DNA of 64,000 bases from Plasmodium malariae. Taxonomy: Eukaryota; Apicomplexa; Aconoidasida; Haemosporida; Plasmodiidae. The notes beneath the pieces were generated by a model that was not told the DNA's origin, did no database searches, and worked only from the letters and a program-made list of their open reading frames with translations. The stretch covers positions 2,008,501 through 2,072,500 of the forward strand of contig NC_041782.1 in assembly GCF_900090045.1 (NCBI RefSeq), given 5' to 3'. The position numbers were made by a program, and so were the translations under genes. Positions within the stretch are counted from its first letter, which is position 1, and each line of letters opens with the position of its first letter. Of the stretch, positions 45,131-58,161 are shown one piece after another.

Positions 45131-46163
45131 CCTTACCAAAAATTTTATGAGAATAAAAAGAAAAAATGATCTAGCAAGATATACTTATTTGGTTTGAAAA
45201 AAAATTAAACAGTTAAACTTTTTTTTTTTATTTTTGTTATATTTAAAAAATATGTATGATGTTTTATAACAATTAAAAACTGTTATTTTATATTAAAATT
45301 CATTTAAAAGCAAATAAAAATTTCTTATTAATTTTTTATTACATATATATGAATGAAATATTTTACGTAATATAACGTGCTGCTTATATTATATTATTTT
45401 CGTATGTAACTACGAATTATGTAAATTTTGTTTTACTCGAATGTACAGAGAAACTATTCAATTAAATTTCATAAAAAATATATTGGATTATTATACTCCT
45501 AAATTTTGTTTTTTGTTTTGTTTTTTTTTTTTTTTAGAGACCAAAGTGGGGCATCATATATTTTATGGAAAATTATACTAGAAAGTGCTTTTCTGAAATA
45601 AACAAGAATTATATACTATTATTTACAAAATATGTTATCAAAAAAAAAAAAAAAAAATATTTTATATTTTATTCCGACGTATGAAAATATTAAGAGAAAA
45701 AGAGAAAGGATATTTAAAACACAAAAACTTAATTCACTGTATTCTCGTTCGTACAGAGAAAATTATTTACATACTTATATATACATATATATATGTTATA
45801 CCTACGCACATATGTATATATACAAAGCATTTATTACGTTTTCACCTTGATAAACCCATGGCACTATAAAAATATAAACGTTTTCATATTTTTGTCAAGT
45901 TTTTAAAAAAAACAAAAAAGAGAAATAATATGCAACATATAAATAAATTCCGTTTTATATGCACATACAAATATACACAAAATTATATATTTAAAAAAGT
46001 GTGTGCACGCGATAAATAAAGGACAGATAAAAAGAATGTGCCATGTTTGCAGAAGTGTTGTCCTGTCATTGAGGAAGTATGTATGAATAGTTTCACAAAG
46101 ATTAAACTTCCTCTTGTTAATTTTTACAAAATTAAAATAAATGTAATCTTATCAAATTTGGAA
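45131..46163. other. Intergenic region upstream of eL42
   Basis: Non-coding AT-rich DNA with poly(T) (45521-45536) and poly(A) (45641-45656) runs. It lies between the eL42 start and the 3' end of the next minus-strand gene, so the eL42 promoter should be here. No motif is distinctive. Confidence 0.6.
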
Positions 46164-49100
46164 TTAATTTGTTTTATTAAAAAAAAATTTCATTTTAAGG
46201 AAAAGTAAATAAATCGAGTTGTTCAAACGCTTAAATAAATTTACACTCTCACAGTCGTTATAAATAACCAACTTCTTAATATTTTTATACGTATCGTATG
46301 GTAGAATTATCATTTTCTTTTGTTTCGTTTTATGTTTTGATATGAAACTATTTTTATTCTTTGCACATATATGCGGATTGTACATATACATATTTATAAG
46401 TATATTGTTAATTTTTATGTTACTCTGATTTTCATATTTTTTCAATTCGTAAAAATACTCATTCTTTACCTTAACTTGGTGATAGTCGAATTTTATGCTT
46501 ATATTATGGGGGTTTTCATCTTCATTTACTACTACCATTTCGTTTCCTTCTTTAGTATTGTATTCACCCTTAAGGATGCTATTACATTCCTCCATTTTGG
46601 CCACTATGTTGTTGCAACCTGTACTGTTCATGTGATTATACCCATTTTCTTCCATGAAAAGGGATTTATTCGATACAATACCGCTAACATAGGAGGAAAT
46701 AAATTTTTCGAAATTTAACACAATATAGTTTAATTTATTTTTTAATATTACATTTTCTTTTTTTATTAGAATGCATTCCTTCATATGCTCACTTAACAGT
46801 TCATACAATTCATTATTATTTATTTTGTAATTTTTATTTTTTTCCAGTTTTTCTATAATTTGTGCTATATTTTTTTTCTTACAACCAAGATAAAGCAGCA
46901 TTTCATTTAAATTATACTTTTCATATTGTTCATAATCATTACAAGGATTATGATTAAAGTTCGTTTTTTTTCTCTCTTCACATATATTGCTTTTTACCTG
47001 TTGCACAAATGAAATGCGTTTTTCCTCCTTTTCACATTTATAAATATGAAGTTCATCTTTTTTGTAATTATTTAGCAGTATATTATTTACACCATTTTGA
47101 GCTATTTCTTTATCAATTAAAAAATTTTTTAAATTATCCATATTTCTTTTCGGCTGTTTTATAAAAGGAAGAATGTACATGAGTATCTTTCTTTTATTCT
47201 CTCTGCTTATTATATTATGTGCTAGGTAAATAATTTTCGATAAGTGTTTAATTAAATCCTCCTCTATGTATATATTAAAGTACTTTTGAATCACCAATAT
47301 GCCTGTTATTTTATTTATGCACTTATTAACAAAAATGGTAAATAATTCTGAATTGTTCATGTATTTTTGCACATACTGATTAATCATATGGAACGTTAAA
47401 TAAAAGTGATAATTAAAATGGCTTAGAAATTCACAATTGGTAATCAACTTTTTTGATAAAAAATAAAAGTACCATAACTTATTTAAAAAGTGCAGGTACT
47501 GTTCTATTTTAATGTCCACATAAAAAATTCCATCAGAATTGTTATCATGAATATTGTTAAAAGACGAATCTTCATTAACCTTATGATAAAGGTTGTTATC
47601 AAAACATTCCATGAACATCTTTAAAACGTTATGGTACTCTGTAGACGGTTTGTTAACTTCATTTTTGAATAGTTTTAAAAAATTATAAATTGTTATGTAC
47701 TGAAAATATATGTTAATTTTATTTAGTTTTAATACAGAATTAATATCCTTAAAATGTTTTAAAAAATAGGAAAATACAAATTTTATTATTTTATGATTAT
47801 TTTGAAAATATAAATCATTAAATATATAGGACATATAGATAGTAGTCATATCATCATTGCAGGAAATATCATTACACGAATAGGGTGATGATGTTGTGTA
47901 ATTTGAAAAGGTTAAAATGATTTCACTTGTTAGGAAATTAATATTTCTATTTATTTTGCTAATTATCTTTTTTTCGTTTTTTTCCATCTCATCAGTTGAA
48001 GCTTCATTTTCGCTTATTATGTTTGATTTGACAGAATAATGCTTGATGCCTTCATTTTTATTTTTTTTTTTTTTTTTTTTTTCCTTGCTTGTTAATAAAT
48101 GTTTAATATTACTAGCTAAGGACAGAATTTCTAAAAAATATTTATTTGTGTCATATTCTTGGGTTATTCTTTTTATACACTTATTATCATATTTCACATT
48201 TTTTAAGGTATTAAAAATGAAGTCCACAAATAGTAAAAAATTCAAGGACTCCTTACCACACTGAATTGAGGAAAACTCCTTTAAAAATGTAGCCTTTTCA
48301 TTTATTAATTTATTGAGATTAATTAGTTTGGTATTATTTACATGCATCAATATGTTAACTGTCCTTAGTATACGTACCTCATCAATAAGAGCATTCCTAT
48401 TTTCCATGTACTTTATTTTTTTGACAATTATAGTTAGCAATATAATACCGTAATGCAATAAATAGAGATCTTCAATACCTTTGGAAATACGTTTATATTC
48501 ATTCTCTGTTATGTTAATGAGAAAATATGCATTCTTGCAATTATATGTTAGATCATCTGTATTAACATACTCGCTACAATTCAATAGTTTTTTCTGATAA
48601 CATGCATTTTTATTATCACTGCGTTTTAGTTCATTCTTGTTATCGTTCTGTGTTGGGTAATATTTGCCATCATTATATAAATGATTTTCACTATGAGAGC
48701 AATTTTTTTCTTGTACGCATCTACTAAAATTCTTGTTTTTACGATCCTCATCAAGGTCAATGTTTTTCTTTTTGATATCTCTACTGCCCAGGCTAGTTGT
48801 ACGAAGACTTCTATAAGGTTTGATGTCTTCATAGTGTTTTTCAATGTAATTCCACGTAAATTTTTCTTTTTCTATATAAAAGTAATTGTCATTTAGCACT
48901 GTAAAAAAATTTTCATATATAAATTCTTCCTCTTCATAAGGCTTTGTTGTATACAAATAATTTAACTGTGAAAAAAGGACTTTGTGTATTACTTGAATTA
49001 AATTAATTGAATAAGAATAATTATAGTGGTGATTATGCTTATAAACAGCTTTAAATTGTATAAATAATATAAAATCAATAAAGTTTACATATAATTTATT

Positions 49101-50114
49101 ATTATTTTTTAAAACGTTTAGTATACTTAATATTTCCATATACATTCGATGAAAATTTATCTTATTACTCGAACTATATTTTTTTGAAATGTTTTCGTTA
49201 TGAATTATTTTATTATTAGCATTTGTAATTATATTATGTATTGATATACATAAATTTTGTAAAATAAACTTTTCCACATCTTGAAAAAAGAAAAAAATTT
49301 TAAAATTGTTATCACATTGTTCATTATATTTTTTTCCAATTATATTATTGTATATATTGAAAAAGGAAGCTAATTCATTAAAATTTAAATTTTTAATTTC
49401 TCTGCACAGTTCAACAAAATCTTTATCTCGCAAAATTTTCTCTATTTCGTGTAAGGTTTCGTTTACAAATTCGTCCGGTACGTGTAGACAAAAAAGATAA
49501 AGGCGTTCATTTATATACACATTATATTCAACTATTCTGCATGGCGATATATTTCTGCATTTTTGTAAATTGTTTACAACTAAGAAACGATTTATTTTGT
49601 CGATTAATACGAAAATGTTTTTTAGGGATGCATATAAATTATGGCTGATTGAAACATTGTCTACATTATTTTTTCTGTAATATGTTACTTCGTTTTTACA
49701 ATTAATATGAGAAAAAGTCTTTTTTTCTTTTTTCCATTTCTCATTAGCTATGTGTTTTTTCTCCACAATATAGTCTTTAAGGATGTTAAAAGGTTTGCAG
49801 TCTGTTAACAGGAACTTACATTTTTCATGAATATTCTCTTGTATTACTTGATAATGCAGAAAAATATGGTTAAATGGACGGTTAATTATTTTATTAGTGT
49901 TGTGATTGTCGTTATTGATAATCTTGTGGTAGGCATATTTCGAAAATTTTTGCATATTTTTTTCATTTTTATTTAACTCTTTTATTATATATATATATAT
50001 ATATTCTTTTTCTTTTTTTTTTATTCTTATCTTTATATTTAATCTATTCTCATTTGAATACTTTTGCAATGTTTCAAAAATTGAAAAACCATTTTCACAA
50101 GTATCATATCTCAT
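46164..50114 (-). CDS. Large conserved Plasmodium protein (1,316 aa), unknown function
   Basis: A single minus-strand exon. The frame is open to 50135, but the first ATG is at 50114, giving MRYDTCENGFSIFETLQKYS. The protein is Asn/Lys/Ile/Tyr-rich and built of many short amphipathic helices (for example residues about 200-290, 560-660 and 760-960). Poly-Lys or Asn insertions occur near residues 685-700, and a Lys-rich segment near 1,100 precedes a helix pair. The last 90 residues are hydrophobic/basic. There is no signal peptide and no catalytic motif I can identify. The helical, repeat-free pattern resembles organellar helical-repeat RNA-binding proteins of apicomplexans, but no RAP or PPR signature is clear, so this stays a guess. 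It is transcribed in the same direction as eL42 and divergently from the EHD gene. Confidence 0.88.
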   Translation of the reverse strand: MRYDTCENGFSIFETLQKYSNENRLNIKIRIKKKEKEYIYIYIIKELNKNEKNMQKFSKYAYHKIINNDNHNTNKIINRPFNHIFLHYQVIQENIHEKCKFLLTDCKPFNILKDYIVEKKHIANEKWKKEKKTFSHINCKNEVTYYRKNNVDNVSISHNLYASLKNIFVLIDKINRFLVVNNLQKCRNISPCRIVEYNVYINERLYLFCLHVPDEFVNETLHEIEKILRDKDFVELCREIKNLNFNELASFFNIYNNIIGKKYNEQCDNNFKIFFFFQDVEKFILQNLCISIHNIITNANNKIIHNENISKKYSSSNKINFHRMYMEILSILNVLKNNNKLYVNFIDFILFIQFKAVYKHNHHYNYSYSINLIQVIHKVLFSQLNYLYTTKPYEEEEFIYENFFTVLNDNYFYIEKEKFTWNYIEKHYEDIKPYRSLRTTSLGSRDIKKKNIDLDEDRKNKNFSRCVQEKNCSHSENHLYNDGKYYPTQNDNKNELKRSDNKNACYQKKLLNCSEYVNTDDLTYNCKNAYFLINITENEYKRISKGIEDLYLLHYGIILLTIIVKKIKYMENRNALIDEVRILRTVNILMHVNNTKLINLNKLINEKATFLKEFSSIQCGKESLNFLLFVDFIFNTLKNVKYDNKCIKRITQEYDTNKYFLEILSLASNIKHLLTSKEKKKKKKNKNEGIKHYSVKSNIISENEASTDEMEKNEKKIISKINRNINFLTSEIILTFSNYTTSSPYSCNDISCNDDMTTIYMSYIFNDLYFQNNHKIIKFVFSYFLKHFKDINSVLKLNKINIYFQYITIYNFLKLFKNEVNKPSTEYHNVLKMFMECFDNNLYHKVNEDSSFNNIHDNNSDGIFYVDIKIEQYLHFLNKLWYFYFLSKKLITNCEFLSHFNYHFYLTFHMINQYVQKYMNNSELFTIFVNKCINKITGILVIQKYFNIYIEEDLIKHLSKIIYLAHNIISRENKRKILMYILPFIKQPKRNMDNLKNFLIDKEIAQNGVNNILLNNYKKDELHIYKCEKEEKRISFVQQVKSNICEERKKTNFNHNPCNDYEQYEKYNLNEMLLYLGCKKKNIAQIIEKLEKNKNYKINNNELYELLSEHMKECILIKKENVILKNKLNYIVLNFEKFISSYVSGIVSNKSLFMEENGYNHMNSTGCNNIVAKMEECNSILKGEYNTKEGNEMVVVNEDENPHNISIKFDYHQVKVKNEYFYELKKYENQSNIKINNILINMYMYNPHICAKNKNSFISKHKTKQKKMIILPYDTYKNIKKLVIYNDCESVNLFKRLNNSIYLLFLKMKFFFNKTN

Positions 50115-50414
50115 GTATATAAAAATTATTCCCAATACTTATTTAACTCACAAAATAATGTACACTATGACTTAAAACGAAAACACAATTCAAAGGTGTT
50201 CATATCGTGTGTACCTATGTATCACTTAAAAATGGAACTCTTTTCTTATCTTTACTCGTAAAGAACGTGAAAATGTTAAGGCGACCCCAGTTCATTATGA
50301 CATATTTCCATTAGCTACTATTTTTTTTTTTTTTTTTCCAATTTCATATTTTGTATTTTTTTACGTTTTAATTTGTTACCTTCTCGTGCAGAGGTCAAGG
50401 TGAAGGTACAAATG

Positions 50415-50445
<31 letters not shown>

Positions 50446-50447
<2 letters not shown>

Positions 50448-50835
50448 TGAACAGATATATATACAAATAAATAGATAAATATACAAATATATAGATAAAT
50501 ATACAAATATATAGATAAATATACAAATAAATAGATAAATATACAAATAAATAGATAAATATATAATAAATAAATAGATAAATATACAAATAAATAGATA
50601 AATATACAAATAAATAGATAAATATACAAATAAATAGATAAAATTACAAATAAATAGATAAAATACAATAAATAGATAAATATACAAATAAATAGATAAA
50701 ATTACAAATAAATAGATAAAATTACAAATAAATAGATAAAAATACAAATAAATAGATAAATATACAAATAAATAGATAAATATACAAATAAATAGATAAA
50801 ATTACAAATAAATAGATAAAAATACAAATAAATAA
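50446..50835. repeat. 19-20 bp AT minisatellite (aaataaatagataaatatac)
   Basis: About twenty degenerate units of caaataaatagataaatata with variants taaaattac and taaaaatac. It starts about 330 bp upstream of the 1,316-aa gene. Confidence 0.9.
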
Positions 50836-52504
50836 ATGATTAAATGGATACATAAAATATAAAATAAAGATAATAAAATATGATCGCTAAAATTACTTAC
50901 GTTATATAAAAAGCGTTTTACAATATTATAAGCTTTTTTTCCTTTTTTACTGTAGTAATATTTGGACCTTTACATGTTTCCAAGCGGAAATGAACTGTTT
51001 CATTGGTAAATTAAAAATTTTTACGTGCTATTTTTTTTAAATTTTATTTATTAATATGTATTTTTAAGTATTTATATTTTTTCTTTTGGAACTTTCGATT
51101 TTTTGGAGAAAAACTTGTCCCATTTTTTATAATAATATATTCAAGGAGAGATATAATTAAAAATAGTGTGAAATGCAACTCAAATTTTGTCTTGCGTCTG
51201 AAATGAGACCTTTATTTTTGAAACACTAAAAATAAAAAATAAATGTTTATTATATATGTGATACTATGCGAGAAGAATGCAGCGCATATTAGATTAAAGG
51301 AGGGCAACTTTCTTACATGGTAATTGCAATGAAGTTCTGTTTATTATATGTATTTTGAATTGTGCTACGGAATGTATTTCTTTTTGTAAAAATTTGTTAA
51401 ACTTAAAATACCTCTTATAAATATTATTGATTTTTTTTCACAAAAAATGTAGGTGCAAAAAAATACGTTATGATTAGAACATTTCTACGCCTTATATTTA
51501 TGAAGGCCGTCTATGAACAGCTTTTTGCAAATCAAAAAATTTTAATGTAATTCCGGTTTTCATTGCAAATAAGTACATGTATGTGTAAGCATATATGTAC
51601 ACACATACATACATATATGGATACATATCAGCATGGGCGAATTTCCCCGTGCACATAATAAAAGCGTTTCGCACAAGTTGACAGATTTTGTATTTTTTAT
51701 TTACAAAAAAAAAAAAAAAAAAAAAAAAGAACACATCTAGTTCTACCATTTTTAAAAAATATGCATGCTTTGTTTTGGAAATTTGGAAACAAAATTTACT
51801 AAATGAACATGACATTTTTTTAAAATAAATTCTAATTAAGTCAGAATTTTGGAACATCCTTTTTTTTTTCTTTTTTTTTTTTTCGAGATAAATTATTACT
51901 AGTAGTCAGGCAAAGATTAATTCGTTATTGTACATCAACTGAAAACGCAGTAGTTCTCTAGCCTTATATGTACAAGCACAAATTTGTAAATATATACATA
52001 TATATATATATTTATTTATTTATTTACAAATAGTAGAAAACATAAAAAAAGAAAGTGCTCTTTTCCAAAAACTGAAAATAAATAATATACATTTCTTCTG
52101 AAAAAAACCCATATAAAGTAACAGCACTACATCATGTTAAAAGGTTTTGCTTTATTTTTATTTTATGATTATCCCATTTTTTTGTTTTATTTCTACAGCA
52201 CATTAATAATTTTTATTGTAAATGCATAGAATGTAACATACGTGTAGTTCTGCTACCATTTTAAAGAGATATATGTAAACTAGATATGCATACTAATTTA
52301 ATTGGTTCTTTGTACATTACTTTGATAACTAATTGCTTTAACTAATATTTAGTTAACCACATAAATATTGTATTATACATATATTTGATTTCAATGTGGT
52401 TACAAGTTAAAAATTATTATGAATATAAACAACCACATGAAAACGGAGTTTTAAACACTTCCATAAATTGAAATGAAGATGTATGCATATATTTCTGCGT
52501 ACAA

Positions 52505-52546
<42 letters not shown>

Positions 52547-52976
52547 AACATATATATATTTGTATACATAAAAGTATATAAGTCAGTACATTTAAAAAAA
52601 AATTAAATATCTTCTGAATAAAACTGAAACAATTTTAAAAATGAAAAAGTATAAATTTTTTTTTAAATAAAACGTTAACAAATTATATTTTAAAGTTCAC
52701 AAACATAGTTGCAAGGGGCATATATAAGATATTATGTTAACGTCCAAAAATTATTTTAATATCGAAATAGTTTAACTCATATATATGTATATATATATAT
52801 ATATATATGTAAAATTAGCGTACTAAAATTTTACCTTTACACGTATATAATGTAAATAAATATATGATTTATGTATAATTCATATGCATATTTCTTAAAA
52901 CTTCGAAATTTTAAAAGAGATTTAAAAACTTTATTATTATGCAGAAATCATTTTTTACGTATATATAAAAGTTCAT

Positions 52977-53102
52977 TTTATTTTATTTTGTTTTATTTTG
53001 TTTTATTATGTTATATTTTGTTTTATTATGTTATATTTTGTTTTATTATGTTATATTTTGTTTTATTATGTTATATTTTGTTTTATTTTTTTAATTTTGT
53101 TT
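52977..53102. repeat. 20-bp minisatellite (ttttattatgttatattttg)
   Basis: Four near-perfect 20-bp units, preceded by 10-bp ttttattttg half-units, in non-coding DNA. Confidence 0.88.
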
Positions 53103-53401
53103 AATTTTATTTTATTTTATCATAATTTGTTCTGTTTTTCATTGTTTTCTTTCGTTTACTTTGATTTTCTATCGTTATCACTTTTTTCATTTATTTTTAT
53201 TTTTTTTTTTTTGTTTTTCTTTTTATAAAAAAAGCGTTCACTAAACGAAAAAATAATTTTATAAAGAATATTAGTGGGCAATACAATTAACTATTTGATT
53301 TACATACATTTTAAAATTTTATATTTATTAGAAATTATAGATATATTTAGAAAGTTATATATTATTTTATTTATTTTTTTATTTAGTTTTTTATTATATA
53401 T

Positions 53402-53451
<50 letters not shown>

Positions 53452-54323
53452 TTGTATATATGTATGTATATATTTATATAATATACATACTATAATGTAT
53501 TTTTGAATAAATTTAGTAGTGAATAGTTTGGCATGCCATTATAATGGTAACATCGCATTTTAGTTATTGTTATTCTTTTTCTTTTTAATAAATTACTTCT
53601 ATATTTTGTTATCACCATGAAGTGTTCACATTCCATAACGTGATATGTTATATGACTGCATAGAAAAATAGCATAACGTAAGAGTTAAAGAAAAAAAAAA
53701 AAAAAAAAATTAAAATGGTAAAAAAAAAAAAAAAGAACATGCAAAGAATTTAAATATATTTACTTTGTTTTTGAACTGTGCATTTTTATGTAATTTAGAT
53801 TGTCTATGTTTAAGATAATATATATATTTTTTCCTTTTATATATAATATATTAACGTGTATGTCGTTTTTATTTTATATTATCGGGTTTGCTTTTTTTTT
53901 TTTTTTTTTTTTTATAATGTAAACAACAAGTATGCTCTTTTTATTAGTTCGTATGTAATATAGCACGTCATATGTGATAGCAATTCTTTTTTTTATGTTT
54001 GCAAGCATTCAGTTGGTACCACTTTGCACATATGCATGTATTATACCCATACGTATATATAAATATATACATGTATATGTATGTATTTGTGTGTGTATGT
54101 AGCTCTACTCCCACATAGTACATGTGTATATAACCAGCATATGCTGAGTTGTAAGAGGGTAACGTTTTCCCATATATGCGAATAGATATATGTGCATTAA
54201 TGTAAGTGTAAATGTACGGGTATCTATGCGCGCGTCAATATATATATTAATTTTGATATACACATATAGATAATATATGCGTGTGTATATATAGTATATA
54301 TTCACCTTAGCAAAGTTGAAAGG

Positions 54324-55913
54324 ATGAAGAAGCTGCTGTACAGGACGGAGGAAGAAACGGTGGTGTATGATAACGTGTTGGAGGGTTTGTATTCGTTGTA
54401 TAAGACATATATCTTAGAATTAGAAAATGAATTTAACTATTATCATTTTTATAAACCTTTGTTAACAAGCGGAGATTTTTTATCAAAGCCTATGATCTTG
54501 TTATTAGGACAATATTCAACAGGAAAGACAACGTTCATAAAACATTTAATTGAAAAGGAATATTGTGGTATGAGAATAGGTCCTGAGCCCACAACAGATA
54601 AGTTCGTAGCAGTTATGTATAATGAAAAAGAACAGCTGATACCAGGTAATGCATTAGTTAGTGATATAACGAAACCATTTTCCCAGTTAGAAAGTTTTGG
54701 TAATAGCTTTTTATCAAAACTAGAATGTTCCAATACATCTAGTGATGTATTAAAGTCTATAACAATAATTGATACTCCAGGTGTGTTAAGTGGAATAAAA
54801 CAAATTAGTAGAGGTTATGATTTTGAAAAAGTAATTTACTGGTTTGCACAAAGAGTAGATTTAATATTATTAATATTTGATGCACATAAATTAGATATAT
54901 CCGATGAATTTAGAAGGTGTATACAAGCTATAAAAGGTCAGGACTCCAAAATACGAATTATATTAAATAAAGCGGATACAATAAATACACAACAGTTAAT
55001 GAGAGTATATGGTTCATTAATGTGGTCATTGGGTATAGTAATAAATACACCAGAAGTAAATAGAGTCTATATTGGTTCCTTTTGGGATAAAAAATTAATG
55101 CATGATGAAAATAGGAGTATATTTGAAGAAGAAGCATCTGATTTATATAAAGAGTTATCAAAAATACCAAGGAATTCAACAATGATAAGATTAAATGATT
55201 TTATTAAAAGGTGTAGAACGTTAAAAGTTCATATTTATCTTTTATCTCATTTAAGAAAGAAATTACCATATTTTAGAAAAGATTATATTAAAAGGAAATT
55301 AATACGTTCTTTAGATAAAATATATGAAGAAGTAGCAAAGGATTATAATTTACCACTTGGTGATTTTCCACCTGTACAGTTCATGAAAGAAAAATTATTT
55401 GATATTGATTGGATAAAAATACCAAAATTAGATTTGAAAAAAATTGAAAGAATAAATAAAGTGTTAAATATTCATATACCACAATTATTAGAAATGATAC
55501 CAAAAGAATCTGTAACAGTTGAGCATTCAAGATTCGAAACCCAAGAAGGAACGATTGTAGAAAATAAATTAACTCCATTTTTAGAATTAACATCAGGGGA
55601 AATTCCTTTATGGGTTAAACAAAAATATTTAATGAGTCCAATAGATACATCAAAATATTCCGATGATTTTTATAAACTTGGTCCAAACGATTTAGGAAAA
55701 TTATCAGGGGAACAAGTCAAACAAGATTTAATTAAAAGCAAATTGCCAAGTTCTGTTTTACACAAAATATGGAACTTGGCTGATATCAGCAAAGATGGCT
55801 ACCTAGACTTGTTCGAGTATTCTCTGGCTCGACACTTCATCGAGATGAAAGCAGAGGGCTTCGATTTGCCTTCCAAGGTACCAAAGGATATAATAAATGC
55901 GCACGAGTATTGA
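54324..55913 (+). CDS. EH-domain containing ATPase, EHD/RME-1 family
   Basis: A dynamin-like membrane-remodelling ATPase of endocytic/recycling traffic. It is a single exon of 529 aa, the normal EHD length (about 530-550). The N-terminal helical segment is followed by the nucleotide-binding domain. Its P-loop GQYSTGKT is at residues 62-69, with a switch I region containing RIGPEPTTDKF (about 84-94). DTPG is at 150-153 (switch II, followed by GVLSGIKQ-RGYDF) and NKAD is at 215-218. A helical middle domain with the Lys-rich membrane-binding region follows (about 285-400). The C-terminal EH domain (about 435-525) has FYKLGPNDLGKLSG, WNLADISKDGYLDLFEY (an EF-hand-like calcium loop) and FxLARHFI-type helices. 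All motifs are intact. The start is the first ATG, with the expected EHD spacing to the P-loop. In Plasmodium, EHD has been linked to endocytic vesicles; that role here is inferred from family. Confidence 0.97.
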   Translation: MKKLLYRTEEETVVYDNVLEGLYSLYKTYILELENEFNYYHFYKPLLTSGDFLSKPMILLLGQYSTGKTTFIKHLIEKEYCGMRIGPEPTTDKFVAVMYNEKEQLIPGNALVSDITKPFSQLESFGNSFLSKLECSNTSSDVLKSITIIDTPGVLSGIKQISRGYDFEKVIYWFAQRVDLILLIFDAHKLDISDEFRRCIQAIKGQDSKIRIILNKADTINTQQLMRVYGSLMWSLGIVINTPEVNRVYIGSFWDKKLMHDENRSIFEEEASDLYKELSKIPRNSTMIRLNDFIKRCRTLKVHIYLLSHLRKKLPYFRKDYIKRKLIRSLDKIYEEVAKDYNLPLGDFPPVQFMKEKLFDIDWIKIPKLDLKKIERINKVLNIHIPQLLEMIPKESVTVEHSRFETQEGTIVENKLTPFLELTSGEIPLWVKQKYLMSPIDTSKYSDDFYKLGPNDLGKLSGEQVKQDLIKSKLPSSVLHKIWNLADISKDGYLDLFEYSLARHFIEMKAEGFDLPSKVPKDIINAHEY

Positions 55914-56232
55914 TCAGGAAGTTCTGTTTATTGGTTATGCTTTTGATTAGCGGAAAAGGTATCATTAGTTGTGGACGTGAATGCAAACATATATATGGCA
56001 TGGTATTCGCGGAAAGACTCGTGTAGGGGAACCCGGGCATACATACATGCATATATACCTATGTATATATGCACACATGCACATATACACACGTGCGCAT
56101 ATACATAAAGATATAGTGATTCATTACGATTTGCTCCTTTACCATTTGCATGTGTAGTTTCAGGAAAGATGCTCAGTTGACGAAGCACGCCAAGCGTGCG
56201 TTGTAAAAATAAAAAATAGATAGATAAGTAAA

Positions 56233-56281
<49 letters not shown>

Positions 56282-58124
56282 TTAAACTTAAAAATAGATA
56301 AATAAATAAATATACATATAAATAAGGTCAATTTTCCACCTTTTCCAAAACAGTCATATGCCTTTTTATTAAATGTTTTTATAGCTTATTAGAAAAACCT
56401 CCTTTAATTTTTTTAATTTTTTAATGGAAGTGTACTATGCATCACATTTTTTAAGTTTTATTTATGATTATCAGATTTGTCAAGTTTTTTGTTTTATTTT
56501 ATTTTTTTTTTTTTTAATGATAAAAAGAATAATTATTTGTTTTACACTTTTCAGAAATATTAGTAAATTAATAGACTTAAAATTTATTTTTTATTTTTTT
56601 TTATTTTATTTTTTTTTTTTTATATACTTTGAAAGCCGCATACCATTGATAGGGGGTTATACAGTATATACAATTAACTTTATAAATATTATTATGTGTA
56701 TATTATTACACAAGTTTTATTATTTTTTCTTTTCATTAATTTTTTGTTCTTCCTTTATTTCACAGCTATAATATGTTTTCCCACGCTTCTCTTTTTATGG
56801 CATTTTTACTCGTATTTCACACCTTTTCATGTGTTTTGTTTTAACGCTTCTTTTACAATACTTTTATTATTGCACTTTATTAAGCTTAAATTACACTATT
56901 TTCATCTCTTTTCATGCTTTTTCTTCTTTTATATATATATATATATTTATTTATTTTTTTTTTTTGTGGAATATATAACTGACAAATTAAATTCATCAAA
57001 TTTTTTATTTTAGTAAAGTAAAAGATTTGTTTTTCCTTTTTTTTCTGTATTATTTTGCAATATTTTGTTGTGTACAAGATTTATTCAGTAAGATCTGTGT
57101 GTTAAATAACATCATTTTTTGAAGGAAAATAGCTATCTTGCAGCACAGCTTGTGGGGATGAAAGTTTTGTAACTGTTCAAGTTTCTCATTGACTAATATT
57201 AAACATATGTATATATATATATATATATATACGTTTGCATGTGTGAGTGAAATGAATGGTGCAATATTGGACATAGTTGTTTCGCTAATATTCCAGTTAA
57301 TATGTAAGATCGGAAGGGTTTACATGATGGTACTAGCAGTTGTAAGAGAGAATAAAAGGGACTACCATTTGGTGAATATTGTACTGTTAAGCAGTTAACA
57401 CAAAAAAGTAAAAAAAAAAAAAAAAAAAAGAAAGCAGCACAATGATGCATATGATAAATTATGTATGTATTTAAAATATTCTCTTTTTTTTTTTTTTTTT
57501 TTGCTCCAGATTTCTTTTGAATAAACGTAAATCATCAGAGGTGTTGTCTTCTTAATATGCAGCAGTGGCATGGGAATTTTTTGTAATAAAAACAGCTCTT
57601 ATAGGTAGGAAACTAATAACAAGCAGGTTCATTTAATTTAATTTAATGCAATATAATTTGTTCTAATTCGATTTAATTCTATTTAATTCGATTTAATTTT
57701 ATTTAATTCGATTTAATTTTATTTAATTCGATTTAATTTTATTTAATTCGATTTAATTTTATTTAATTCGATTTAATTTAGTTTAATTCGATTTAATTTA
57801 GTTTAATTCGATTTAATTTAGTTTAATTCGGTTTAATTCGATTTAATTTAGTTTAATTCGGTTTAATTCGATTTAATTTAGTTTAATTCGGTTTAATTCG
57901 ATTTAATTTAGTTTAATTCGGTTTAATTCGATTTAATTTAGTTTAATTCGGTTTAATTCAGCTTAATAACGATTCGTCCCTTTCTGTACTGCTTCATCTT
58001 TTTTTTTTTTTTTTACCTTTCGCGGTAACTGTTTTATTAAAAATAAAAAATAAAAAATTAACAAATACTGCAATATCAAAGAAGGAAGAGTAGCATAAAA
58101 TAATTAAAATATTCATATAATAAG

Positions 58125-58161
<37 letters not shown>

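Larger units (their letters stand above)
50115..54323. other. 4.2-kb intergenic region between divergent genes
   Basis: Non-coding DNA with poly(A)/poly(T) runs, (TA)n blocks (52507-52541, 53405-53445) and two minisatellites (50446-50835, 52977-53102). The short frames in it are repeat artefacts. It contains the upstream regions of the genes starting at 50114 (-) and 54324 (+). Confidence 0.65.

Noticed and set aside
50318..50747. Ile/Tyr/Leu-rich membrane-like frames
   Set aside because: Translation of the 20-bp AT minisatellite; there are no conserved features and several overlapping frames are equally open.
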